A DNA stretch of 64,000 nucleotides from Earliella scabrosa (Eukaryota; Basidiomycota; Agaricomycetes; Polyporales; Polyporaceae), in the NCBI GenBank assembly GCA_022605405.1, contig JABYQQ010000009.1, positions 310,001-374,000 on the forward strand. Direction: 5' to 3'. The notes below the pieces were generated by a model. It ran no database searches and was not told the origin of the DNA. It worked only from the letters and a program-made list of their open reading frames with translations. Position 1 is the first letter of the stretch. Each line of letters starts with the position of its first letter. This document shows positions 19,950-31,759 of this stretch, piece by piece. Made by a program: the position numbers and the translations under genes.

Positions 19950-20901
19950 ATGTTCTCCAAGTCGTTCTTCGTCGCTGCCGCCGTCTCGGCGCTCGCGCTC
20001 GCTGCTCCTTTCAAGCGGGACATCCAGTTCCTCGAAAGCCTCACCGTCGAGCAGCTGCTCGCCATCGCGCCCGCGTCAGCCGCCTGCGACCCCGCGGCCC
20101 AGTTCGCCGACGAGTGCATCACCGCGCAGGACGCTGTCGCTCCCCTCAACGCCGCGTTCGCGCAGTACGGCGTGGAGACTGTTGGGGAGAAGGCCGCGCT
20201 CCTGAGCTTGATGCTCTTCGAGTCTGGTGACTTTAAGGTGCGCGGCGCGTTCGTCTCGCGGCGTCACAGACCACCTGACTGAACTGTGTGTTTCTTTCAG
20301 TTCGAGAGGAACCAGTAAGTGTCCAACAGTCCCTCGCTGGGTCTACTGTGGCTGACATTTCCCGATCCGTCAAGCTGGCCCGGTCGCCTCGGACAAGGTG
20401 CGTAGACCCTCTATCCTTTCATGCGGATCCACGGCTGACCCCACCTCCCAACGAAGGCACGCGCGCGATGCTCACGTATCCCTTCGTCCGGCAATACGCC
20501 CTCGCGATCCCCGAGACCCGCGAGCGGGCGCTCGAGCTCACACCCGAGCAGCCGCAGCCCGTGGGCTCGATCGACCCGGAGGTGCCGACAAAGGACGTCC
20601 AGAGCCAAGTTGTCGAGCTGCTCCTACCCGATGAGCTCAGCTTCGGCGCCGCGGTGTGGTTCTACACCGCGTCGGGCGTCCCTGGATGCGCGGACGCAAA
20701 GGAAGGCCTCCAGAACGGCACGGACGAGGGCTGGACAGTGTACATCGAGCAGTGCAGTAAGTGCCCTTTTGGCGGGCTCCACGCCCTAGTCGTATATCAC
20801 AATGCTAACGAAATGTTCTTGTTCCTGTTGCAGTCGGGACTACTGTCACCGACGGCCGCTTCGCTGGATGGAAGACGGCCTTGGAGGTGCTGTCGGCGTG
20901 A
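19950..20901 (+). CDS. Small secreted protein of unknown function
   Basis: Five exons: 19950-20237, 20301-20314, 20375-20397, 20457-20756 and 20834-20901; 230 aa, all junctions GT-AG and in frame. Two exons are only 14 and 23 nt. The N-terminus MFSKSFFVAAAVSALALAAP is a clear signal peptide, followed by a K-R pair that fits Kex2-type cleavage. The central segment spliced from the tiny exons reads F-E-R-N-H-W-P-G-R-L-G-Q-G-T-R, and G-Q-G-T-R recalls a conserved fungal secreted family whose function I do not know. Four Cys lie in the mature part (two near residues 47-56, two near the end), so disulfides are possible. No enzyme motif is seen. Confidence 0.85.
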
Positions 20902-21085
20902 GCACACGCGATCATGTTTCCGGTATGGGCTACCGGGCGACCACGATATTTTTGCAGAGTATTTGATGCATTCCAACATTCACATTCCTCACGTGCACGT
21001 ACAGTCCGTGGGGAGCTCGAATTGAGGCAGCTGGCCCAGATGCTGCCCGGAGGCGCCGCCTTCACACCCAAGCAGTCGGCCCGCT

Positions 21086-22623
21086 TCACTCCTTGGTAGG
21101 ACGCAGAGCCTGCTGGGCAGGCCACCTATCGAAGTGCCCAGCCATGTGGTAAGCCGAGGGATAATCCAAGTCATTGCCCTATAACGTATCCACACCATGA
21201 GGTTCAGACTACACAGAAAGTTGCGAGCATGAGTCACTCACGATCATGCTGTATGGGAAGCCCATGTCAAATGGCACTGCTCCCTCGATCTTCTTGACGT
21301 GCGCCTGCGTGAGCGCGACGTCGAGTGCTTGAAGGTTAGCGTGCAGATGCTCGACCTTGCGCCCGCCGACGATCGGGAAGACGTAGGGTACCTTCTGCAT
21401 CACATACGCAATAGCAACTGACAGATACAAACCGTCAGCGGTGCGTCTAATGGTCAAGGACCGACGCTGCGTTGCACTCGACCCGACGCGACTGACCTGC
21501 TTGTATGTTCGGCGCGCCAACGTCAGCAGCAACTTCTTCCAAGACACTTGTTACCTTCTTCTCGGTATCGTTCCGCTCCCACTCTTGGTTGACGACACGA
21601 CGCCCTAGATGCAACCAGCATTCAGCGATCTCAGTGATTCACATGTGGGGGACAACTGCTAGGAGTGGATGATACGTACCCAGCTCGCCCGTCTTGCGCC
21701 GCTTGTCTTCCTCGGCATCCGTGCGGATCTTGCCTCCAGCCAGAACACTCCACGGACAAATTGCCATGCCCTCGGCCTTGGCCATCGGAATGATCTCGCG
21801 CTCGAGATCGCGTTGCAGAACACTCCATGAGCCTTGATAGATCACGAAAGGCGTCTTCCCATAGGCGCGTGCGTACATATTTGCTTTGGATACTACCCAG
21901 GCGGGGGAGTCGGAAATGCCCTGTCAAGGTATATCAGATATAAGTAGTCGCAATGATGAGGCCAGGAACGAACACTGACCAGATAGAGAACCTTGCCTGC
22001 GACTACAAGATTGTGCAGCGCGTTCATGACCTCCTCGATGCTCGTCGTCCAGTCCCACTATTCATGCACTGTATCAGTCCTTGCTATATAACAAGAGGCT
22101 CTAGTACTCACCCAATGAAGGTATAAGATGTCTATGTAAGAAGTCCGCAATTTCTTGAGAGAGTTCTCCACCGAAATATGCAGAGACTTGATGTTGTTTC
22201 CGACGTAGTGTGTCTTCTGCTTGACGCTCTCGTCGGCCCGCTTGTAGAAGTGCGTGTACTGCAACAGCGCCACAAGAGTTAGACACGCCAATCGGGACGG
22301 CATCCTGTGCATACCTTGGTTGCGATGACCATCTCATCGCGGTTGCCACGACTCTCCATCCATTCCCCGATGAACTGTTCAGAGGTCTCATCCTGGTAGG
22401 CACTTGCGGTGTCGATGAAGTTGCCGCCAGCCTCGTAGTAGGCATCCAGCAACTTGAAGCTGGACGCCTTGTCCATCGCACCCATCCCGAGCGACTCCCA
22501 CTTGTCGCCGATGCTCATGGCTCCGAGGACGATTGGGGAAACGTGAATACCGGCGAGCGGGCAGAGCTGGCGGTGCCGTCCGAGTTTAGTCTTCGGAGGA
22601 GGGGCATACCAGGACTGGGACAT
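21086..22623 (-). CDS. Aryl-alcohol dehydrogenase, aldo-keto reductase family (copy 1)
   Basis: Seven exons on the minus strand: 22623-22315, 22258-22112, 22057-21980, 21920-21680, 21604-21497, 21417-21242 and 21178-21086; 383 aa. The AKR features are clear: [11 protein letters not shown] with the catalytic Asp and Tyr, the active-site Lys in [19 protein letters not shown] with His, G-I-S-D-S-P-A-W, and the cofactor-binding P-I-V-G-G-R-K. Known role: NADP(H)-dependent interconversion of aromatic aldehydes and alcohols, common in wood-decay fungi. Copy 2 (29236-30782) has the same sizes for the five inner exons (147, 78, 241, 108, 176), so they arose by duplication. A TATA box lies about 75 bp upstream. 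Confidence 0.95.
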
Positions 22624-22693
22624 GGTGGCAGTAGAATTGAAGATCTTAGGCTGAGGATGGGGGTCGGTGAAGCATGTCTGTCGGACAAGCAGC

Positions 22694-22702
22694 ATTTATA
22701 TA
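22694..22702 (-). promoter_or_regulatory. TATA box of aryl-alcohol dehydrogenase copy 1
   Basis: On the minus strand this reads tatataaat, about 71-79 bp before the ATG at 22623. Confidence 0.55.
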
Positions 22703-23649
22703 GACGAGTACAATATACAGCACTATTAAGCATGCTAGGTGTTCGAGGGTGGCTAACTGGAGCAAGGTTACGAAATATAGTCAAACGAATGACAAGGATG
22801 TCCCGAGTTCCGCTCACCTGTCAGTGCTCCGGAGTTTCAATCCCGATCGACTCGTTAACTTCGTCCGGCAGGAGCTGTCCAAGATTGATGGGGTATTATA
22901 GACCCCTGTATAACAAGATGCGTCCTACTAGCTTGCAACTTCGGACGGCGCAGCAGTGTTACACTCAACTAAGAAGAAAGGTTTCTGAACATGGACCATG
23001 CCTCACTAAGTCATGGACTTGCGGATGCCAACTCGTCCAGTACGTCATAGAGCTGTACTCTGGAAGAGAAGGAACGAAGGCGGGTGCCGGTATGCGCAAT
23101 GTACGTCTTTGAACTTGAGGTTTACCTGCGCCGGCCGCGAGTACGCGTCATCGTATATGCCGGTAAACCACGGTCGCAACGTAAAGACGATGAGAGCGTG
23201 GGTAACCGGTAAAGGACGCCTGCCTTGAGGTCATTGAGTTGTCCCAGAGAAGTCTTCACACTCGGATTCAACAAGTGGTGAAAATGATTAGAGAGAAAGT
23301 TGTCAAACAATGGGAGGTACGCCTACCATAGGGCATGGCCCTCCAGGGCGCAAAACAAGGATCCCAACAACAATGGGAGGAGTAGGAGACTAGGAGTCCT
23401 GCGCTGCGTAGTCGACACTGCCACACCGGCACGCCTACGTCGGGGTTAATGTGAGTCAGCCAGATACCCGGTCGCGTCGTTGCTCCGAATGGCCGGGTAC
23501 TTACTCAAACCGAAGTCGACACAAATCTAGGAGTCAAAGTGGGTCCCAGTCCACGAACGTCAAACCACAGCGCACTCCAACAGCTGCTAATAGCAAAGTC
23601 GGACGTTTAGATCCGAGCGAGGCTAGTGGAAACGTAAGTATGGTACAGC
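22703..23649. other. Intergenic, no gene seen
   Basis: Upstream of AAD copy 1 and downstream of the AAD relic. I see no conserved ORF, only short frames. It may contain further decayed AAD sequence that I could not recognise. Confidence 0.5.
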
Positions 23650-24165
23650 CACCGCACGAACCTGCTTGGGTGCAGGGTGAGCCAACTTCGGCAACCCATT
23701 TCACAACGACATTGGCGACGTTCTTTTCCTTCTCGTTCCGCAGCCACTCGGCTCCCATGTGACGACGACCTTCAGTTACCGTGTGGGCTCTCCACGGACA
23801 CGAGAGACAATGATTGGTACACGTACCAAGATCGCGGGACTTCAGCGGCACCTCTTCCTAAGCATGAGCGCCATGGATCATGCCTGTAGCAAGATCGTCC
23901 CACTACTTCGCCATCGAGATGACCCTGCCAATGCACTTCCCAGCATGCTCCGCGGGCCTTGTAATATCACGAAGGGGGTCTTGCCCGTGTTGCGCACGTA
24001 CATGCTCACCTTCGTAACGGCCCACGCGGGGGAGTCCGAGGTACTGATCAAATATATAGATAGATCAGCATGAGCGCGAAAATGGTACTGATGTGGAAAT
24101 GGGCGGACTGACGAGGTATGTACAGGACCTTCCCAGATGCGGCGACGCGGTGCAGGATGCAGACA
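23650..24165 (-). pseudogene. Relic of a third aryl-alcohol dehydrogenase
   Basis: The DNA follows AAD copy 2 closely in three blocks in the right order: exon 5-like (23655-23770, including ttctcgttccgcagccactc), exon 4-like (about 23820-24045, including cccacgcgggggagtc) and exon 3-like (24124-24160). Introns between the blocks are still traceable, so it came from gene duplication and not from a processed transcript. Many substitutions and frame breaks remove any coding capacity, and exons 1, 2, 6 and 7 were not found. It lies between the two intact copies in the same orientation. Confidence 0.82.
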
Positions 24166-24208
24166 TAAAAATAGGGGCAGCGTGCATTGAGCAGAGCTGA
24201 GGTGAGAA

Positions 24209-26055
24209 CTACCGATCTACGTGTAACGAGAAATTGTCAGGAAGAGTATTCAAGGGAACCTGGCAGGTTGGCCCGAGGTCATCATCCAATCTGCGCGATA
24301 GGCAAGTGTCAGCGTCATGATGCGTCGCAGTCTCACTATCTGCAGACAAGACACTTACGGTACACCTTCTAGCTCCCGGACGGTCAGGTCACGGGCGGCA
24401 CTACACGCCCCAAGTGCATCTCGGACTATACGGTATGGATACCATATATTCTCACACCCTCTGCGGTCGAGAATACACACCCACTGCACTGATGGTGGGA
24501 GCGTCTGCGAGAACGTATGCGCCGCCGACCGAATCGCAGCGAGGAAGTCCCTATACATGGTTCGGCCGTCTTTTTTGTAGTACGCGAACGGATGTGGCGC
24601 TTCCTTGAGGTCGAGATGGATACGCAGCACCCGTAGGGAAGTCAGGGACGACAACGATTTTGCTATTGCGATCTAGAAGCACGTGAGCGGCAGCACTGGA
24701 CAGGCGATGTCGCCACTCACCACAGGCATGCCTTCAACGCCGCGCCGCCGGTAGCGATGTATAGTCAGAAATGTCACATTCGGGAACGCAGATGGGATGC
24801 AGCGAAGCAGGTCGGCACAGCGCTCGTCCTCTTCATATTCGATATCGAGGTGTTGCAGTCCCGTTAGTGGACTGCTCTGACAGCTCCGGACGATAGAGAG
24901 CATCTCGGAAGACGTCAGGACAGGAGAGGACCAGCCGAGCGCATCGAGAACTTTCCGGTCGTGCCAGACAAGGCTCATGTAGTGCCGAGGCCAGCACCGA
25001 AGTGCTAGGTGCCGCAGTGTGTGGGGTAGATGCGCGAAGATCGGGTCGTCAGGATGTGGATAAGAGAGACATAGAGTCTCTGACTCTGTACAAGAAGGGG
25101 TTCCGTCCATCCCGGGCGGCCATAAGACGCAACGTTCCATTCCTCGGGGTTGGGACAACTCGAGTTTGAGGACGCGGAGGTTTGGCATTTGGGCAAGAAA
25201 CGACGTGGGCTTCAAGTCTCCTTGTTCATCTGCTGTATGACGTCGACCGCGCAGGGCAAGTTGGCGCAAACGAGGCCAGGCCTGTTGTTGAAATGCCTGG
25301 TACGGTGCCAGCTCGCTAGGCAACACGACGACTTCCAGCGTTTGGCTCGCGTGACGGGCGACGTGGTTCAAAAGTTTGATGTTGCGTGGCATCTCCGGAT
25401 ACTTTTTTTCCGCACGATAATAGTTCTTGCGAGTGTATTTGAGGGATGCAAGAGCTGGGGAGACAATCAGGTCTAACTGTTCTGGGAACGACATATCCCA
25501 TTGGTGGGCAATTTGGCCATCGTCGAACGAGACGTCACGCAGTTGCGGGATAGATAGTACAGCGGACAGAGCGATCCATGGAACGCCGTCACAGTAGTTG
25601 AAAGAAACGTTTCGGAGGTTGGGCATCTCTGCTAGAGCGCCGGATAGTGAGAAATCGAATCCAAACTCCAGCGGCCGAGTAGGAGGACGTCTGCCATCAT
25701 GGTTATAGTAGTATTTCGCACGGAATGATCCGGAAAATATGAGATGTCTGTAGTATTCACGGTCTGGTCAGTTTGCTACCGGCAGGTATGCAATCTGTGG
25801 TCCTACCGGACGTAGGGCCGTAAGGTAGCTGGAACGAATCCGCGCATTTGTGCGTTCATGAAGCGTGGTAAGACTTGGACGCGAGAAAACAGATTCGGCA
25901 TGCTGATTTGCCTGAGGAATCGAGAAGTTGAGGAGAAGGACTGTAGGGAGTCGCCAGGGAGTTCGTCGATGATCTGAAGGAGGACATCTGCGTTCAGGCT
26001 TCCGAGCCTGAGAGTCACTCGTCAGTACCTTCGTTTCGCACTTACGGCTGGACAT
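24209..26055 (-). CDS. F-box/LRR protein
   Basis: Minus strand. Exons with consistent frames: one ending at 25807, then 25747-24721, 24672-24359 and 24290-24209 (stop TAG). The first exon encodes an F-box: L-N-A-D-V-L-L-Q-I-I-D-E-L-P, then S-T-S-R-F-L-R-Q. It is followed by the block H-L-I-F-S-G-S-F-R-A-K-Y-Y-Y and leucine-rich repeats (M-P-N-L-R-N-V-S-F, I-P-Q-L-R-D-V-S-F, M-P-N-L-R-V-L-K-L). Known role: substrate receptor in SCF ubiquitin ligases. The start is unresolved. An ATG lies at 26053-26055, followed by a GTAAGT donor, but joining to the CTCAG acceptor before the F-box gives the wrong phase. The F-box frame itself has no upstream ATG. Either an exon is missing from my model or the gene has a small frameshift. 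Confidence 0.82.
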
Positions 26056-26477
26056 GTTCGCTCACATTGACCTAGGCCTGTCCATAGCAGCGATGTGGCC
26101 GACTCTGGGGAATTTGGAGCGTAATACATTCCAAGCGGCAAGTTGAAGCCCCACATCGTGGCGCCCAAGACTTCAGGGCAGGTTCTCGGGCCGGTTGTTG
26201 CGGTACCCCGGGCCGGGTATACCGCACGTCGACGGCCCGCCCCGAGTCGTCCCCCGAATGTTTCAAGTGCCTGCCCTGCCTGCTCCGGCCGCGGCATTCA
26301 CACTGGGGCGTCCTTGGGCTTGTGTCCGTCGTCGTCTATGTTCTGTATTATGGAAAAGAGCGACATGTTGTCTCCAAATAATGTCATGTAATCTCTCTCA
26401 CTCATGCCAGTACGTATACTGGAGGAGCCGTTACAGGTACGTGACTGGAGGTCTAAGTCAGGGAGCAGAGGGATGCC
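26056..26477. other. Intergenic, no gene supported
   Basis: Upstream of the F-box gene and downstream of the P-loop gene. A 91-codon minus frame is present but has no recognisable motif. I treat it as promoter and 3' UTR sequence. Confidence 0.5.
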
Positions 26478-28536
26478 TCAGACTGGCCATGGGACTTGGA
26501 GGAGGTATACATCGCCCCGGACGTGTTCCACTTGTTCAACCCATCCGGAAGGCATGCTCCACGTGTAGCTGTCATTCGCGTCGTCCGTCGGGGAGACAAG
26601 GACGAAGCGGACGGTGACGGAGGGTGAGCGTCCGTCCTGGGCACTTGTAGATCTTGTCCTCTTCCTCGGTGGACCCATGGACCGCAACTGATCACGCAAA
26701 GTGGACACAAGTTGACGGATTTCCTCATAACCCTCCGCACAGCCTGGACGTGCCCCAGATCCGGTAGAGATTTTGAATAGCGATAGTGTCGCGGACCGTG
26801 ACCTGTCGTCGATATCGACAGTGAAGGCATCGATGAGGGGGAAACCCGGGATGTCTGCGATGTAGTAACAACGGTGTTCAAGCGTCGCCGGCAGTCCGTG
26901 GATGCGTTTCTTCTCGCGCTTGATTTTCGGTAGAGTGACTTCGCTCTTGCCGCGGATCACGGTGACTTGAGGCCGCCAATTGACCCGGAATGTTAGCTCA
27001 TCAGCAGCGGTATCCTGCCTCACGGGAACGAGGATCCATGGTTTCTTGTCAACTGTCTCCATGAGCGCACGATGAGCGATGGGTTTGAACAGTTGATCGA
27101 TCATAGGCATGGCGTTGGGTATATGCCTGAAGGACCTGAATAACCTGCGGGCATCCTCGCGTCTTGCTAGGACCGTTCGGACGCGGTCGCGAACCACAGG
27201 AGATCTGAAAGTGGTGGTCCACAAGGGATGTCCGTCATCGTCAAAATGGTCCGGGTTGATGGCGACAATGTGATGAGAGATTGTCGTATCAGGGAAGTCG
27301 CCGAAGGCCCAGGAGGACCAGAGACCTCGGATGAGCTCTAGTTGCGATGATGACAAGACCGCTACCGCCCCTTCAAGGATCGCTGTCTCTGCTGTGAGAT
27401 CCACCATAGCAGTATACACATCATGTGGGATGGGCCCGACGGTGCGGATGGCGATATCGAGAAGGGTGTTGACCACAGACTCAACGGAGTCTGGGGGCGT
27501 CTCGCCATAGGCGTTGAGCAAGGCTTCTGCAACACCGTGGTAGCTCCTTAACACGCTTTCTATGTCGGGCCACTGCTCCAAGGCTCGCGTGAGCTTGGCA
27601 TGCAGTCGATCGAAGTGATTGTGCAGAGGAAGTCTGACGTATACGTGTATATATCAGTTGCCATCGATTACTCTTGACAGACCGACTATACTTACGCGGC
27701 GTGAAGTTCCTCTCGCGTCCACAACGGGAGGGCTCCCGCGTAGTAGAAGGAATAGATGCCTCTCATCCACTGAGTGAGCTGGGAATAGGGGGATGGTGCC
27801 TGGACGAAGAATTGCTTCTCGCCAATCGCGAGGTACGGGGGTTGACTGGCATCGCCCAGATCGAAGACCGACCAGATGAACATTTGCTCCTTTGCACCGA
27901 TGGGTAGCGGATTGGATGGATTCTTGTCAAGCGATGGATCCGTGCCACGGATGTACACCGTGTCGTGGTAGAAGAGAAGGGGGGAGTTCTCTGGCGTGTG
28001 GAGGAGAACCACCTGCCCGTCTTGCACCAGGCGGATGACGCAATACCACAGGAAAACTGTCTTGCCTACAACAAGATGAATTCTTCGGGTCAGCAAATCC
28101 TACAAAGACAAGGCGGCGACGCTCACCTGTCTTAGGCTGACCCCGAATAAGAGCGCCTTCTTGCCCCTCAGAGACCGCGTTCCAGAGGTAGTCATATGTG
28201 TCGGCGTAAGACTGCCGGACGTAGATGACGCGATTCTTCGTCTGGAGACTCAAATTGTAGTGTCCGGGAACGCCTGTCGGTATAACCTGTCCCGGCTCTA
28301 GCACTTCTGTTGAGTAGCGCCACCTGGCATTGAAGTCTTGCCACTCTTGGGACGCACGCTTCCAGCCTCCCAAATGTTCTGAGCTCCATGACCATAAGGC
28401 GGTATCTTGGAATATGGATATCAGGAATCAGTAAGTGACTGAGAGACTCGGTAACGAACTCACTGGCGTTGTTCGCCTTGATAGTCTCCCGCAAGGCATT
28501 GAATTCGAGTTCGGACGGGGTAGGTGATGAACACAT
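26478..28536 (-). CDS. P-loop NTPase of Crinkler/RHS-like type (copy 1)
   Basis: Four exons on the minus strand: 28536-28464, 28405-28127, 28065-27696 and 27633-26478; 625 aa, all introns GT-AG. A Walker A motif, G-Q-P-K-T-G-K-T, is split by intron 2 and followed by V-F-L-W-Y-C-V-I-R-L-V-Q-D-G-Q-V-V-L-L, the strand-helix pattern of the P-loop ATPases found in Crinkler-type and retrotransposon-hot-spot proteins. The C-terminal ~380 aa contain I-A-H-R-A-L-M-E-T-V-D-K-K-P-W-I-L and end V-P-W-P-V; no nuclease motif is certain. The paralogue at 36709-38803 shares exon phases. The family assignment comes from the local motif pattern, without a search. Function unknown; such proteins are proposed DNA-acting effectors or conflict proteins. 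Confidence 0.82.
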
Positions 28537-29235
28537 TGTAGGAAGGGGCGTGGAAATGTGCGGTAGATGCCCCCACTTGCATGCTACTTAAGTACCAGAC
28601 CAGGCAGGTGAGCTCTCAATACTTATTTGGGTCACGTCGGCATGGGCGGTTGGCCCGTATTCAAGTTCATCGCCTCCTCCTGGTCCCGACTGCCATGACA
28701 CGGCTGTCTTGGACAGCCGCTATTTCCATTGTGGGTAATCCGCCTCTTATCCGCCCCACGGCAGTCGTGCACTGTTCTGCCCCACGGACAACACGATCGA
28801 GGCTGGGGCTGTGGCGGAAGAATGAACGTCGGATCTCCCTGGGCATATCCGCCTCCGACGTTCACTTTTCCGCCATGCGATATTCAGAATGGGCCCAACG
28901 GGATTGAACAAGTACGTCAACTTGAAGAAGAGAACCAATAGCAGCTGTACACGATGGCTTCGCGTATCAGCCAACCAAAGCCTCCGGTGTTGGCTGTGCC
29001 AGTGGCTGTACAGTTGAATCTGAGAAGGTAGACGGTGGAGGAGGCACAGATGCGTCTACGGCGTTGGCTAGGAATCGGTGTGCAGACGAACGCAGGTGAA
29101 ATTCGAGCAAGTAGATTCATTTCGAAAGAAGGTCTTAGTTGTGGGGCCACGCACGTACCGCACAGCCCGAATTCATGTGTAGAATTGCGTACGCGTTTCC
29201 AGTTCACATATACGATCCAGGGACGGTGCACCTCG
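28537..29235. repeat. Intergenic with a 21-bp inverted repeat (28813-28874)
   Basis: No gene seen. At 28813-28833 and 28854-28874 two 21-nt arms are reverse complements with two mismatches (arm start ggcggaagaa, arm end tttccgcc), 20 nt apart. The words atccgcc and ccccacgg repeat just upstream. The repeat lies between the promoter of the P-loop gene and the 3' end of AAD copy 2. It may be a hairpin, a paired regulator site or a MITE remnant. Confidence 0.55.
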
Positions 29236-30782
29236 TCACTGCTTCTGCGTCGCCGGACGAATGGCCTCGCGAACCGGCCACTTGTCGTAGTGTCCACTCA
29301 AAGCGTACCCAATCGAATACGCCGAACCGTCGCCCTATGAGAAGTCGGTCATCATCGGACCTATGAAGGAGAAGAGGCAGGCTCACAATATACTCGTTCG
29401 GGAAGCCGAGCTCAAAGGGCGACGCCGCCTCGATCTTCTTGATATGCGCATCGGTAAGCGCGATATCGAGCGCCTGTATGTTCGCCTCCAGGTGCTCGAC
29501 CTTGCGCCCGCCGACGATCGGGAAGACGTACGGGACCTTCTGCATCACGTACGCGATGGCAACTGCAGAGGGACGTTCAGACGTGAGCGAGACGGCTGGA
29601 AAAGGCTGGGAGAACCGAACAGACCTGCTTGGATGCTCGACGCGCCAACTTCGGCGGCCACTTCCTCGAGGACCTTGGCGACGTTCTTCTCCTTCTCGTT
29701 CCGCAGCCACTCGGCTCCCATGAGACGACGACCTTCCGTCAAAGATACCATGTAAGCCCTCCACGGACACGGGAGGCAGTGGTTGGTGCACGTACCGAGC
29801 TCACCGGACTTGATCCGCGCCTCCTCCTCAGCATCGGTGCGGATCCTGCCCGCAGCGAGGACGTTCCACGGGCAAATCGCCATGCCCTCGTCCTTGGCCA
29901 TCGGGATGACCTCGCGCTCGAGGTCGCGCTGGAGCACGTTCCACGGGCCTTGGAAGATCACGAAGGGCGTCTTGCCCATGTTGCGCGCGTACATGTTCGC
30001 CTTTGCCACGACCCACGCGGGGGAGTCGGAGATTCCCTGCATACGTATAGACAGCGCGATCAGCATGAGCGCACGAGCTGGACTAGCCTGACGCGGAGCG
30101 GACTTACCAGGTAAAGGACCTTCCCGGACGCGACGAGGTGGTGCAGGCTGTTCATGACTTCCTCGACGCCGCAGGCCCAGTCCCACTGTCGAGGAAGATC
30201 CAGTTAGTTGTGTACAGCACCAGATGGAGGACATGACGGCATACCCAGTGCACGTAGAGGATGTCGATGTACGACGTGCGGAGCTTCTTCAGCGAGGCCT
30301 CCACCGACACGTGCAGGGACTTGGTGTTGTTCCCGACGTACTGCGTCTTCTGCTGCACCTCGGGCTTCGTCATCTTGTACTGAGTCGAGTACTGCAAGCA
30401 TGCGTGTCAGTCCCCGTCATCAAACGCGCGAACACCCGCGTGGCCACAGCGACGCAGGACCCGCGCTAACCTTGGTTGCGACCACGATCTGGTCCCGGAT
30501 CCCGCGCGCCTCCATCCACTCCCCGATGAACTCCTCGGACGTCTCCTCCTGGTAGCTGCTCGCCGTGTCGATGAAGTTCCCGCCGGCGTCGTAGTACGCG
30601 TCCAGCAGCTTGAAGCTCGCCGCCTTGTCCATCGCGCCCATGCCGAACGGCTCCCACTTGTCGCCGATGCTCATGCCCCCGAGCACGATCGGCGAGACGT
30701 GCACGCCCGCGAGCGAGCAGAGCTGGCGGTGGCGGCCGAGCTTGGTCTTGGGAACAGGAGGGAGGGGGAATCCGCCTGACAT
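29236..30782 (-). CDS. Aryl-alcohol dehydrogenase, aldo-keto reductase family (copy 2)
   Basis: Seven exons on the minus strand: 30782-30471, 30391-30245, 30185-30108, 30036-29796, 29732-29625, 29562-29387 and 29334-29236; 386 aa. The motifs match copy 1: [41 protein letters not shown], and the C-terminal G-D-G-S-A-Y. Family role: NADPH-dependent reduction of aryl aldehydes in ligninolytic metabolism. The third position is clearly more G/C-rich than in copy 1, suggesting different expression or age. A TATA-like ataaata (minus strand) lies about 95-100 bp upstream of the ATG. Confidence 0.96.
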
Positions 30783-31759
30783 GGCTGTGTGGGATTCAGT
30801 GAGACGATGGTGGAGTTGGATGAAGAGCGATTGTGGGGAAGGTGTTTGTGAGGAGAGTGTCCAGGGTTGGCCCGCTATTTATGCTGGAGAGGAGCGGGCG
30901 ATTTGATCCTTGGGTTGACGTGTCGCCTCCGTATATCCCGTCTCGTCGGGATTCACAGACAAACGTCCCGCGCCTCAGACGGGAGGACGCTAGTCTAGGC
31001 CGCAACTTGCAGCCACCGTACAAATGGATGTAATAGTCATTGTAGTCGTATTCCGCTATCGCAGATCGTGAGTCTGAGAGCAAACTTGCCAGGACATGGC
31101 AAGGCTCACCTGAGAATATCGACGATGCAGCAATATGGTTCGTACAAATTCAATGCGAGAGTGAAGTCGCTAGCAGATGAGCACGTGAGGTGAGAAGGCC
31201 AGGGGTGCCGTTGGTACGTACGCGGCGCTACGCGCCGCGCGGAGGATGGGTGCCGTTGCCCAGCTAGACGCGGGAACTGCCAAGGATGTGAGCCATTTGG
31301 ACGCGTCAGCACTATGCAGATTCTCAACGTATGGCCGGCACTCACGGTTATACAATTAGGAGGTTATCGCCATCCCCAGGGGACACGCGCTCTTCCGGCC
31401 GAAGTACAAGAGGCACAGCCACCCTACCATCAAGCCGAATTTGACACGCTGCAGCCTGCCATTGATATTTCTTGGACGCGGATGTTCATGGGATCGATCA
31501 AACCTATATGTATTGTATCAGCGGTACTGGTCGTCAGAGAACGTCAGTCAGCGGCACCGTAAAACGAGAAAGCGTGTACTCACATGTACAACAGATCTAG
31601 ACCCCAGCGATTATGGTGCTCGTACTAGAATAAAGGCGGAAACGACTATGATACAACTTGAACATGGTCCAAACAGTGAGAGGAACAGCGACTAGCCCGA
31701 CTGCAGTACAATACGTCGGCCATCAAACGAAAGAAACCTGAGGACGTTCGACGAGAACG
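30783..31759. other. Intergenic, no gene supported
   Basis: Promoter side of AAD copy 2, then unrecognised sequence. A short GC-rich hairpin, cgcggcg-cta-cg-cgccgcg, lies near 31221-31239. Several possible splice signals occur, but no convincing exon. Confidence 0.5.

Noticed and set aside
29629..30114. Plus frame of 161 codons opposite AAD copy 2
   Set aside because: Antisense to conserved AKR exons and crossing an intron of that gene.
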